This document shows, in pieces, positions 1-6,859 of a stretch of 12,377 nt of DNA. The DNA is from SAR202 cluster bacterium (GTDB lineage: Bacteria > Chloroflexota > Dehalococcoidia > Lucifugimonadales > UBA826): assembly GCA_009392675.1 (NCBI GenBank), contig VFFY01000138.1, positions 1-12,377 of the forward strand. The letters are read 5' to 3'. Every line of letters begins with the position of its first letter. Position 1 is the stretch's first letter. A program made the position numbers and the translations under genes. A model generated the notes under the pieces. It saw nothing but the letters and a program-made list of their open reading frames with translations. It had not been told where the DNA came from and searched no databases.

Positions 1-73
1 GATATAGCTCAAACGGGAGAGCGCGGCGTTCGCAATGCCGAGGTTGGGGGTTCGATTCCCCCTATCTCCACCA
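1..73 (+). tRNA. tRNA-Ala (anticodon CGC), 5' end cut by the window edge
   Basis: Cloverleaf read by eye. The D stem is GCTC/GAGC. The anticodon stem is CGGCG/TGCCG around the loop TTCGCAA, which puts CGC at positions 34-36 (reads GCG, alanine). The T arm is GGGGG-TTCGATT-CCCCC. The 3' acceptor strand TATCTCC is followed by A and an encoded CCA. Three 5' bases lie outside the window, so the full gene would be 76 nt. The 3' acceptor strand carries T at position 70, as expected for the G3:U70 alanine identity pair, although base 3 itself cannot be seen. An internal copy of the tRNA 3' end, which would mark an integrated element, was not seen elsewhere in the window. Confidence 0.95.
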
Positions 74-135
74 ATAAACCATAGTTTCATCACCTGATTT
101 GGAATTTATTTCCTCAGCCATGATGGGAATTTTCC

Positions 136-140
136 AGGAG
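136..140 (+). promoter_or_regulatory. Shine-Dalgarno sequence that may set the MFS start
   Basis: AGGAG ends 6 bases before an in-frame TTG at 147. The in-frame ATGs at 120 and 123 and a TTG at 99 have no comparable purine box at usable spacing. The box also encodes part of the upstream reading frame, so chance cannot be excluded. Confidence 0.45.
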
Positions 141-146
141 TACTTC

Positions 147-1406
147 TTGCGAAACATACCTCATTTCGCCGCCTTGCGGCACAAAGATTATGCATATACC
201 TGGGGGGCCAGTGCCTTAGGGGGAGCAAGCGCATGGACCTTTCTCATCGCCAGCCAATGGTTTGTGTTAGAACGATCTGATCAGAGCGCGATGGTTGGAT
301 GGTTCACTTTTGCTTCCATGATTCCTTTTTTGGTTGCTTCCCCGTTCGGAGGGCTTTTAGCTGATCGAATCGAGAGAAAAAGACTCACAATCTACACCCA
401 AATCTTGGGAGTAGGAATTGTCGCCTGTGCCGCCGTCCTATCATTCTTAGGATGGCTTGAGTTGTGGCACCTATATGTTCTCGCTTTTTTGGCAGGGAGT
501 TGTCGAACTACTCAAGAAGCCTCCATTGTTTCTTTAATAACAAATTTGGTACCGAGAGAAGATCTCCTCAATGCAATCACACTTAACTCGGCCACCAGGC
601 ATGGTTCGAGAGTAATAGGTATGTCGATTTTGATAATTTCGGGGGTATCACAGACCATCACTTTTGGAACTTCAGAGTTTTTGATAGGTAGTGTTATTTT
701 TGGGATTGCTTCTATTTACCTGATTTTGAAAGTCAAACGCAACTCTATCGGTGAAATTTCAAACCAGCCAAATCTCTTTAAGGGAATTTGGGAAGGTGTT
801 AATTACGTCTACTCCCGTAGAGTAGTTGCCATTTTTATAATACTTGTGGCTTTCCACTGTGCTCTCGCGATGTCTTTCGATTCTATCCTACCCGGCTTTA
901 CAAAAAATCGTCTATCATCAGTTGATGAGACTATTTTGGCCGTTCTCATCGTGTCATTCGGGATCGGTTCGGCAGCAGGAACTTTTTTGTTAGCTGGTGT
1001 CAGAAATGATCGGCGAAAAGGTTTGATATTGCTGACAATGGGTATCTCAAGTGGGATCTCCCCTTTATTACTTGGATTCTCCTTCGGTATATCAACGGCA
1101 TTTGCTTCCACACTAATAATGGGAGCAACTGAATCCGTTTTCATGGCGTTAACAGCAACCTATGTTCAACTTGTTACTCCAGACAGGCTAAGAGGGCGAG
1201 TTACTAGTTTGTACATACTTCATGCTGGAGGAGTTATGGCATTTGCAAATTTAGGGTATGGATACCTCGCTGATATATACAATGCTCCTAATGTTCTCAT
1301 AGTAACTGGTATCTTATTCCTCGTTTTTTTTGCTGGCATGAGTTTTAGTGACCCAATATTAAAGTCGATCTACAAAGGTAAAAATATCTCAGCATTAGCA
1401 AGTTAA
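147..1406 (+). CDS. MFS exporter, EntS/MFS_3-like
   Basis: Predicted 12-helix inner-membrane transporter of the major facilitator superfamily, in the subgroup that includes the enterobactin exporter EntS and macrolide-efflux-like proteins. From the TTG at 147 the protein has 419 residues, the usual length. The N-terminus (PHFAALRHKDY) is typical of this subgroup just before helix 1. The loop after helix 2 carries the motif-A-like GGLLADRIERKR (residues 68-79). A second RGRV-type motif (LRGRVTSLY) sits in the C-terminal half. The rest is alternating hydrophobic segments and short basic loops. Start choice is uncertain: TTG 147 has AGGAG 6 bases upstream, whereas ATG 120 or 123 would add eight or nine residues without a visible ribosome site. 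galU starts 23 bases after the stop, so co-transcription is likely. Substrate cannot be told from sequence; efflux of a small hydrophobic compound or siderophore is the family-based guess. Confidence 0.87.
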   Translation: MRNIPHFAALRHKDYAYTWGASALGGASAWTFLIASQWFVLERSDQSAMVGWFTFASMIPFLVASPFGGLLADRIERKRLTIYTQILGVGIVACAAVLSFLGWLELWHLYVLAFLAGSCRTTQEASIVSLITNLVPREDLLNAITLNSATRHGSRVIGMSILIISGVSQTITFGTSEFLIGSVIFGIASIYLILKVKRNSIGEISNQPNLFKGIWEGVNYVYSRRVVAIFIILVAFHCALAMSFDSILPGFTKNRLSSVDETILAVLIVSFGIGSAAGTFLLAGVRNDRRKGLILLTMGISSGISPLLLGFSFGISTAFASTLIMGATESVFMALTATYVQLVTPDRLRGRVTSLYILHAGGVMAFANLGYGYLADIYNAPNVLIVTGILFLVFFAGMSFSDPILKSIYKGKNISALAS

Positions 1407-1429
1407 TTATTATTGAAAAGGCCTTCTTT

Positions 1430-2305
1430 ATGAATATAGAAAAAGCCGTAATCCCAGTTGCAGGTCTAGGAACTCGATTCTTACCTGCTACATTGTCGAT
1501 TCCAAAAGTGATGATCCCCGTCTTGGATCAACCTCCACTTCACTACTGTGTGGCAGAGGCTCTCAATTCAGGTATAACAAAAATTATATTTGTGATATCT
1601 GAAAATCAAAGGGACATAATAGAAAACTACTTTAACCACCATGATGCAGTCATCGATGCCCTAAAAAGTAAGGGTGATATGGAATTACTAAATAGAGTAG
1701 AAGAAATTTCACATATGGTAGAAATGGATTTTGTTATTCAAGAAGCCCCTCTAGGGCTAGGCCACGCTGTCCTAATGGCAAAAAATATGGTCGGGGAAAA
1801 TTCATTTGCTGTTTTGCTTCCTGATGATTTGATTCTTGGAAATAATCCGACCCTTAAAAAATTATGTGCTATTCATGCAGAGGGTAATGAGGTGGTATTA
1901 GCCATCAAGAAAGTTGCCCCTGAGTCTATTCCCAACCTAGGTATTGTTTCTACAAATGATCAAGAAGGCGAAATCCGCGATATCACCGGTGTAGTTGAAA
2001 AACCTTCTTTACCGAAAGCTCCATCGAATTTGGCCATCGTCGGAAGATACATTCTGCCTCCTGAAATTTTCCAAGCACTAGAGCATTCAAACCAAGGTGC
2101 TTTAGGTGAAATACAACTCACAGATGCTATTGGGGAATTGATACCACACGTCGGATGTAAAGGGTATTTATTTAAAGATAAACATTTTGATGTCGGTATT
2201 CCCATCGGCCTTTTGAAGGCATCTATCCACCAGGCTCTAAAACGAGATGACACCCATGACGACCTAGCGAATTGGCTAAGCAATTTGTCATCAGACAAGA
2301 AATAA
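1430..2305 (+). CDS. galU: UTP--glucose-1-phosphate uridylyltransferase (GalU-type)
   Basis: Nucleotidyltransferase that makes UDP-glucose from UTP and glucose-1-phosphate in the cytoplasm, supplying glycan and envelope synthesis. The 291-residue length fits GalU. Visible motifs in order: nucleotide-binding AGLGTRFLPAT (11-21), IPK with Lys26, PLGLGHAVL (107-115), the metal-binding PDD (131-133), VVEKP (188-192) with Lys191, the GalU-like APSNLAIVGRY (197-207), GEIQLTDAI (226-234), and FDVG (253-256). The ATG has AAAAGG 8 bases upstream. Two differences from common GalU are visible: the segment after FLPAT reads LSIPKVM rather than the usual KAIPKEM, and the region after FDVG reads IPIG instead of DKLG. 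A related thymidylyl- or cytidylyltransferase specificity is therefore possible, but the overall pattern favours GalU. It follows the MFS gene by 23 bases and converges on the UbiA gene. Confidence 0.85.
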   Translation: MNIEKAVIPVAGLGTRFLPATLSIPKVMIPVLDQPPLHYCVAEALNSGITKIIFVISENQRDIIENYFNHHDAVIDALKSKGDMELLNRVEEISHMVEMDFVIQEAPLGLGHAVLMAKNMVGENSFAVLLPDDLILGNNPTLKKLCAIHAEGNEVVLAIKKVAPESIPNLGIVSTNDQEGEIRDITGVVEKPSLPKAPSNLAIVGRYILPPEIFQALEHSNQGALGEIQLTDAIGELIPHVGCKGYLFKDKHFDVGIPIGLLKASIHQALKRDDTHDDLANWLSNLSSDKK

Positions 2306-2308
2306 GAA

Positions 2309-3208
2309 TCATCTAAAAATAGTTAACAAGAGGAGCACCAATAAAAGCCATGTCAAAACACATGTTCTCAAAATAAAATCTTTTGTTAGTATTTCTTCTG
2401 GCCTCTCCCCAAAGCCTCTTTGGTGCACCAAAACCTGGTACCTAAGCAGACCAAAAATCACAAGTGGAACCGTCAAAACCATCAGCTTGTTTGATGGTAA
2501 ATTGTTAGCGCTCACAGCGTATAAACTATAGGCAAGAATAGTTCCGATCAGAAAAACATAAGTTGCACGTTCCAAAATTGGTTTCGAATATATGGGCAAT
2601 GACTTCCTGGCCAAAGAACTGCCCTCTTCTAGAGCGCGAAATTCGGCATACCTTTTCGACAACGCCATAAACATCGCCCCTAACGCCATGCATATGTAAA
2701 GCCAGATGGAAACGGGAACATTTATTGCAATAGCACCTACTAAAACCCGTATTACAAACCCGGCAGAAATGGAAAGTATGTCAACAACAATGGTGCTCCG
2801 CAAAAAAAGAGAGTATATGAGCATTAAAACAAGGTAGGCACAAATATAAATCACGGTGCCATACAGTAGGACAACACAAATTATCACTGCTACGGACGAA
2901 AACATAAGAGAAAACAGTAATGCTACTTTGCGAGACACTAGTTTTGAAGCAATAGGCCTCAATCTTTTTTTCGGGTGGTAAATATCTTTATCTCTATCCA
3001 GAACATCGTTGAAAAGGTAAACGGACGAACTGGCAAACACAAAAGCAATGAAAATCACAGCTGAATTTAGCAAAAGCCCATAGAAAGATCGGATATCATC
3101 AAAAGCCCATGACTCATTAACTGAGAATAACAACGGCAGAAATACCATTAGATTCTTTATCCATTGGCGTGGCCTTGTAGATTTCAAAATATTTAAGATC
3201 ATAATCAT
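2309..3208 (-). CDS. UbiA-family prenyltransferase, polyprenyl-phosphate phosphoribosyltransferase-like
   Basis: Integral membrane protein of 299 residues with about eight hydrophobic helices. The N-terminus RPRQWIKN (12-19) and the first Asp-rich motif ND-x-x-D-x-D-x-D (67-75), followed by HPKKRLRPIAS (78-88), mark a UbiA-superfamily enzyme. In the second active-site loop the canonical DxxxD is replaced by KRYAEFR (185-191). That pattern, together with the G-x-x-PEE-x-L-x-x-D segment (267-277), is typical of decaprenyl-phosphate phosphoribosyltransferases, which move 5-phosphoribose from PRPP to polyprenyl phosphate to start prenyl-phosphate pentose donors for cell-surface glycans. A 4-hydroxybenzoate or haem O prenyltransferase is less likely. 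No DprE1/DprE2 oxidoreductase or phosphatase partner lies nearby. The start has no clear ribosome site; an in-frame ATG two codons downstream (3202) is equally possible. Its stop codon is separated from the galU stop by three bases on the opposite strand. Confidence 0.82.
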   Translation of the reverse strand: MIMILNILKSTRPRQWIKNLMVFLPLLFSVNESWAFDDIRSFYGLLLNSAVIFIAFVFASSSVYLFNDVLDRDKDIYHPKKRLRPIASKLVSRKVALLFSLMFSSVAVIICVVLLYGTVIYICAYLVLMLIYSLFLRSTIVVDILSISAGFVIRVLVGAIAINVPVSIWLYICMALGAMFMALSKRYAEFRALEEGSSLARKSLPIYSKPILERATYVFLIGTILAYSLYAVSANNLPSNKLMVLTVPLVIFGLLRYQVLVHQRGFGERPEEILTKDFILRTCVLTWLLLVLLLLTIFR

Positions 3209-3293
3209 GTCTGCAAAAACTATTTAATGAAAAGCTATTGAATGTAAATTTATATCAATACCCTAATATAGAATACAAACTGAGAAAATGCTG

Positions 3294-3298
3294 AGGAG
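3294..3298 (+). promoter_or_regulatory. Shine-Dalgarno sequence that sets the SMP-30 start
   Basis: AGGAG lies 7 bases before ATG 3306. The upstream in-frame ATG at 3288 has no such box and would place this one inside the coding region, so 3306 is the preferred start. Confidence 0.75.
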
Positions 3299-3305
3299 TA
3301 AAAAA

Positions 3306-4157
3306 ATGGAATTGGTCGCCAATTACCAATGTGTCACCGGCGAAGGGCCTCTGTGGCACCCTGACGAAGGAGTCTTATATTGGGTCGACATACCAAACGG
3401 GTGCCTTTACAACTATGATCCTCAAAATAAGGTGGCCAAAAAGGTTTTCCAATCGAGTCAGATAGGGGGGTTTACAATCCAAGAAGATGGTGGCTTGCTA
3501 CTTTTTATGGAAAAAGGCGCGGTGAAGGTTTTGAAAGACGGCGAATTAACGACTATTTTGGAAAGCATCGAAGGAGAAGAACATTCCAGGTTTAACGACG
3601 TTATTGCAACTCCAGATGGGAGTGTTTTCTGCGGAACCATGCCAAGTAGCAATAAGCCTGGATCTTTGTACAAGTTGGATCAGGATAGAAAGATCTCATT
3701 AATAATTGAAAATGCGGGCATTAGTAATGGTCTCGGGTTTTCTAACAATCTTGGTTATGCCTATCATACGAACTCTACTAAAAGGACAATTACCAAATAC
3801 GAATTTGACCCTGACGCATCGAAGCTAGGAAGAGGAAAAATCATAGTCTCTACACCTGATGATGGCAGTGCGCCAGATGGTTTGACAGTAGATTCCGAAG
3901 ATTGCATATGGTCTGCGCGTTGGGATGGGTGGGCTCTTTATAGGTATAACAGCATAGGGGTAGAAATAAGCAAGGTTACTTTTGAAGTAAAAAAAGTGTC
4001 TTGCCCCACTTTTGGAGGTGATAATTATGAGGATATTTTCGTCACTAGCGCGGGAGGAGACGATTTATCTATCAATGGTCCCTTAGCGGGAGCTACGTTC
4101 AAGTTAAATGCTCAAGTAAAGGGGAAGCCAGAATTTAGATCCAAGATAAAGATGTAA
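3306..4157 (+). CDS. SMP-30/gluconolactonase/regucalcin-family lactonase
   Basis: Predicted cytoplasmic six-bladed beta-propeller of 283 residues that hydrolyses sugar lactones using one divalent metal ion. The metal ligands line up with human regucalcin (Glu18, Asn154, Asp204): here Glu13 in GEGPLWHP, Asn141 in SNGLGFS and Asp191 in APDGLTVD. The substrate-contact stretch RFND (95-98) matches Arg101/Asn103 of regucalcin. The late signature CPTFGGDNYEDIFVTSA is also present. There is no signal peptide, which argues against a secreted paraoxonase-like role. Starting at 3306 begins the protein with MELVANYQC, the usual family N-terminus; ATG 3288 would add six residues. It stands alone, divergent from the UbiA gene across about 100 AT-rich bases, and 87 bases precede yebC. 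The true substrate (gluconolactone, another aldonolactone or a xenobiotic ester) cannot be read from the sequence. Confidence 0.88.
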   Translation: MELVANYQCVTGEGPLWHPDEGVLYWVDIPNGCLYNYDPQNKVAKKVFQSSQIGGFTIQEDGGLLLFMEKGAVKVLKDGELTTILESIEGEEHSRFNDVIATPDGSVFCGTMPSSNKPGSLYKLDQDRKISLIIENAGISNGLGFSNNLGYAYHTNSTKRTITKYEFDPDASKLGRGKIIVSTPDDGSAPDGLTVDSEDCIWSARWDGWALYRYNSIGVEISKVTFEVKKVSCPTFGGDNYEDIFVTSAGGDDLSINGPLAGATFKLNAQVKGKPEFRSKIKM

Positions 4158-4244
4158 AATCAATCTTAGTGATAAAATGCGAGACCTAAGGGTAACAACA
4201 ACTAAAGTTATGGATTTTCAATACGGATAACAGGGGTTGGAGAA

Positions 4245-5000
4245 ATGTCTGGGCATTCAAAATGGTCAACCATAAAACACAAAAAAGCTATTACCGACGC
4301 GCGACGAGGGAAGCTTTTCACCAAACTATCCAAGGAAATTATAGTGGCTGCCAAACAAGGAGGCGGAGACTTAGAAATGAATTTCCGTCTGAGAATGGCA
4401 ATTCAAATAGCCAAAGATAACAATATGCCAGCAGACAATATTGATAGGGCGATAAAACGTGGAACTGGAGAATCAAGTGAAGGGGTCGCAATGGCGGAAA
4501 TAGTTTACGAAGGTTACGGTCCTGGAGGAATAGGGATACTGGTTGAAACACTAACCGATAACAAAAATAGGACTGTGTCAGATATTAGATCAACCCTTTC
4601 AAAAGCGGGAGGTAATATGGCCGAGAACGGAGCTGTCGCTTGGCAATTTGAGCAGAAAGGAGTCATTGTTGTAGATGTGGAGGCAAATGATGCAGAAAAT
4701 TTGGCATTAGCGGCCATTGATGCCGGAGCCGATGACTTCGAAACCTATGATGGAACATTACATGTCTATTCGGAACCAAACAGCCTGGAAAACATTCGAT
4801 CTACCTTAACTGACAGTGAAGCAAAAGTCTCATCGACGGAGCTATCGATGATCCCAAACAACACAATAATGTTGGATAGTAAAAAAGCCATTCAAACGCT
4901 CAGACTCCTCGACTTGCTTGAAGAGTTGGATGATGTGCAAAAAGTTTACTCAAATGCTGATTTTCCTGAAGATGCGTTGGACAATTTTAAAGCAAGTTGA
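4245..5000 (+). CDS. yebC: YebC/PmpR-family protein
   Basis: Member of the TACO1/YebC family. Members have been described as DNA-binding regulators and as translation factors that relieve ribosome stalling at proline-rich stretches; the sequence does not decide between them. The length of 251 residues is normal. The hallmark N-terminus MSGHSKWSTIKHKK (1-14) and the following RRGKLFTKLSKEI are intact. So are NMPADNIDRAIKRGTG (60-74), YEGYGPGGIGILVE (88-101), TDNKNRT (104-110) and NGAVAWQFEQKG (128-139). The ATG is preceded by AGGGG at 4232-4236, 8 bases upstream. It leads a tight co-oriented cluster with ruvC (14-base gap) and ruvA, a classical arrangement. Confidence 0.95.
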   Translation: MSGHSKWSTIKHKKAITDARRGKLFTKLSKEIIVAAKQGGGDLEMNFRLRMAIQIAKDNNMPADNIDRAIKRGTGESSEGVAMAEIVYEGYGPGGIGILVETLTDNKNRTVSDIRSTLSKAGGNMAENGAVAWQFEQKGVIVVDVEANDAENLALAAIDAGADDFETYDGTLHVYSEPNSLENIRSTLTDSEAKVSSTELSMIPNNTIMLDSKKAIQTLRLLDLLEELDDVQKVYSNADFPEDALDNFKAS

Positions 5001-5014
5001 ACATTAGGATTTAA

Positions 5015-5515
5015 ATGAGAGTTCTGGGTGTCGACCCTGGAACCATTAAAATGGGTCTAGGTGTCGTAGATTCAATTTCAGGGGACTTAATGTCCCCTTA
5101 TCATGGTTTAATTACCCCGAGGCGAAATAATCCTCTAGAGAATCGATTGGCACATATATTTGAGGCTGCCAAAAAGGTGATAGAGGAAACCCAGCCTGAT
5201 GCAATTGCAGTTGAAGAGCCATTTGTCTCTAAAAACCCTAAAACAGCGATTGCTATTGGACAGGCGCAAGCAGTCGTATTTATTGCAGCAGCACAAAAGA
5301 ATATTCCAGTGTTTCGATATGCCCCGCAAGAGGTGAAAAAATCTGTAACCAATTATGGGGGCAGTTCCAAAGAACAGGTTGGTGAAATGGTGAGCTTACT
5401 GCTAGGTGGTGAAGACATACAGGGACCTGATGATGTCACAGACGCCTTAGCCGTAGCAATATGCCATATTAACTCTCACATGCTAGATGATTTAATAGGG
5501 AGTTCCACATGGTGA
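5015..5515 (+). CDS. ruvC: Holliday-junction resolvase RuvC
   Basis: Homodimeric endonuclease that cuts four-way DNA junctions in recombinational repair, acting with RuvA and RuvB. The 166-residue protein keeps all four acidic catalytic positions by comparison with E. coli (Asp7, Glu66, Asp138, Asp141): Asp7 in VDPGT, Glu67 in VEEPF, and Asp140 and Asp143 in PDDVTDALAVAICH. The conserved FVSKNPKTAIAIGQAQ segment follows Glu67. The ribosome site is TAGGA, 5 bases before the ATG. The 3' end overlaps the ruvA start by 7 bases, implying coupled translation. A near-perfect 19-base palindrome lies in the early coding region and is listed separately. Confidence 0.95.
   Translation: MRVLGVDPGTIKMGLGVVDSISGDLMSPYHGLITPRRNNPLENRLAHIFEAAKKVIEETQPDAIAVEEPFVSKNPKTAIAIGQAQAVVFIAAAQKNIPVFRYAPQEVKKSVTNYGGSSKEQVGEMVSLLLGGEDIQGPDDVTDALAVAICHINSHMLDDLIGSSTW
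5080..5098 (+). other. 19-base palindrome/hairpin inside ruvC
   Basis: AGGGGACTTAATGTCCCCT forms a perfect 7-base-pair stem (five G:C pairs) with a 5-base loop, starting 65 bases after the ruvC start codon. It is not followed by a T run, so it is not a standard terminator. It could shape mRNA stability or translation at the yebC-ruvC boundary, bind a protein as DNA, or be a coincidence of codons 22-28. Confidence 0.4.
5496..5502 (+). promoter_or_regulatory. ruvA Shine-Dalgarno sequence inside the ruvC 3' end
   Basis: TAGGGAG lies 6 bases before ATG 5509 and 9 before GTG 5512. It sits inside the last ruvC codons, so ribosomes finishing ruvC would restart on ruvA. Confidence 0.75.
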
Positions 5516-6093
5516 CAACACTAATTGCGGCAGTGATAGGTCGACTGATTTCCAAAGGAAGCGAGTATATAGACGTCGAGATATCCGGAATTACTTTAAG
5601 AATAAGTACCCCTGTAACTACGGTAGAAAACATAGGGGATCTAGGGAATGAGGTTAAAATTCTAACTTCTCTACAGATGAGACAGGATTCTATAACCCTG
5701 TACGGTTTCATAACAGAAAATGACAGAAATGCCTTCGATACTCTAATCACAATAAGTGGCGTCGGACCTCGGCTAGCATTGGCAATTCTATCTACATTCG
5801 ATGCGGCATCTCTAGCTGCAGCAGTCTCTTCTGAAGATGTCAATGCATTTAAATCTGTCTCCGGTGTTGGGAATAGAACTGCCAACCGCATTTTACTTGA
5901 ACTGAAAGGGAAAATGGAGCAAACCTGGTCTATACCGAGTGATCCAAATGAACTGGATGATGTATTTGATTCTCTAACTGCGTTAGGTTACTCAATACAG
6001 GAAGCAAGGGCAGCCATCGGCGCCATCAATTCCGATAATTTAAGCACAGAAGAAAAAATCCGTATGGCTCTGGAGAATATCACCAATAGATGA
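5509..6093 (+). CDS. ruvA: Holliday-junction-binding protein RuvA
   Basis: Tetrameric protein that binds and opens four-way junctions and loads the RuvB motor. The 194-residue product shows the N-terminal OB-fold domain, ending at ITLYGF (62-67). Two helix-hairpin-helix motifs follow, ISGVGPRLALAIL (82-94) and VSGVGNRTANRIL (117-129). The C-terminal RuvB-contacting domain comes after a short linker (about 148-192, ALGYSIQEARAAI). Alignment to E. coli RuvA places residue 5 opposite E. coli Met1, so the start gives about four extra residues. ATG 5509 and GTG 5512 are the only nearby starts and the ribosome site supports them. Its stop overlaps the methyltransferase start as ATGA. The usual next gene, ruvB, is absent here. 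Confidence 0.94.
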   Translation: MVTTLIAAVIGRLISKGSEYIDVEISGITLRISTPVTTVENIGDLGNEVKILTSLQMRQDSITLYGFITENDRNAFDTLITISGVGPRLALAILSTFDAASLAAAVSSEDVNAFKSVSGVGNRTANRILLELKGKMEQTWSIPSDPNELDDVFDSLTALGYSIQEARAAIGAINSDNLSTEEKIRMALENITNR

Positions 6094-6848
6094 ACACAGA
6101 TTATGACTCATGGGCTGATATCTATGACGAGGTTTACTCATTCGTGGACTATGACATCAATTTCTATCTCCAAAAAGCGTCCAGTATTAAAGGTGATATT
6201 TTAGAAATCGGATGCGGTACAGGAAGAATCACCATTCCCTTGATGGAGAATGGAGCAAACATTACTGGTATAGATTCCTCACAGAAAATGATAAACAAGC
6301 TTGAAATCAAAGTTGCCAATACCAAAGCCCCAATCAAAATTATCAAACAAGATGTTCGAACCCTGGACCTGTCCCAAAAATTCAGCCTGGTGATTTTCCC
6401 ATATAGAGGTTTCCAATCCCTTCTGACGGTAGAAGATCAGGTTAACGCCTTAAACTCACTTAAAAGCCATCTTGAACCACACGGTAAACTAATTATTACT
6501 CTTTTTGTACCTGGTAAGGATTTATTTGACCAGAGATCTGACATCTTTTACCACCTGAGGGATTCAAGGTATAGAGAAGGCAACGGTTACAGGTCTTTGC
6601 ATCACCGGACAGAATTTGACCACCATAACCAATTGCTACATACTCAAATTTCTATAACTGAACATATTGATGACTACTTGATATCTAAACGGTATGCAAA
6701 TTTCACTTTGAGGTACTTATATACAGATGAAGCGCGCTATCTTTTCAAATATTGTGGTTTCAGAATAGAAGAAATTGCCGGAGATTACGATGGAAATCCA
6801 TACGACCGAAATTCTGAGGAAACAATTTGGTCACTAGCAGTTAAGTAG
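6090..6848 (+). CDS. class I SAM-dependent methyltransferase, substrate unknown
   Basis: Cytoplasmic Rossmann-fold methyltransferase of 252 residues. The SAM-binding motif I is EIGCGTGR (39-46), the ribose-contacting acid is Asp62 in GIDSSQKM, and Asp88 in KQDVRTLDL probably contacts adenine. The stretch FPYRGFQSLLTVEDQ (103-117) and the C-terminal GDYDGNPYDRNSEETIW (231-247) are typical of a broad group of small-molecule methyltransferases of the Methyltransf_25 type. There is no DNA methyltransferase (D/N)PP(Y/F) motif and no RNA-binding domain. It starts in the ATGA overlap with ruvA and ends 11 bases before uvrB, so it is very likely translated with the repair genes. A GGAG lies 14 bases upstream, longer than ideal, which again points to coupling with ruvA. 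Whether it acts in repair or is only a passenger cannot be said. Confidence 0.85.
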   Translation: MNTDYDSWADIYDEVYSFVDYDINFYLQKASSIKGDILEIGCGTGRITIPLMENGANITGIDSSQKMINKLEIKVANTKAPIKIIKQDVRTLDLSQKFSLVIFPYRGFQSLLTVEDQVNALNSLKSHLEPHGKLIITLFVPGKDLFDQRSDIFYHLRDSRYREGNGYRSLHHRTEFDHHNQLLHTQISITEHIDDYLISKRYANFTLRYLYTDEARYLFKYCGFRIEEIAGDYDGNPYDRNSEETIWSLAVK

Positions 6849-6859
6849 CTGGAAGGTAT

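Noticed and set aside
1..146. tRNA-Ala as an integration site with the MFS gene as cargo
   Set aside because: No integrase, no second copy of the tRNA 3' end and no compositional shift within the window.
2409..2423. CCAAAG-CCT-CTTTGG hairpin in the UbiA gene
   Set aside because: Inside coding sequence, 3-base loop, no T run; likely chance.
3209..3293. Divergent promoters between the UbiA and SMP-30 genes (minus strand TTGTAT, 18 bases, TATAAA; plus strand AT-rich -10-like stretches)
   Set aside because: The minus-strand -35 matches only three of six consensus bases and no plus-strand -35 fits at 16-18 bases. Promoters must exist here, but I cannot place them with confidence.
4177..4230. 17-residue ORF upstream of yebC, with a TAAAAT just before it
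   Set aside because: No ribosome site, no -35 at usable spacing and no attenuator-like hairpin; probably chance.
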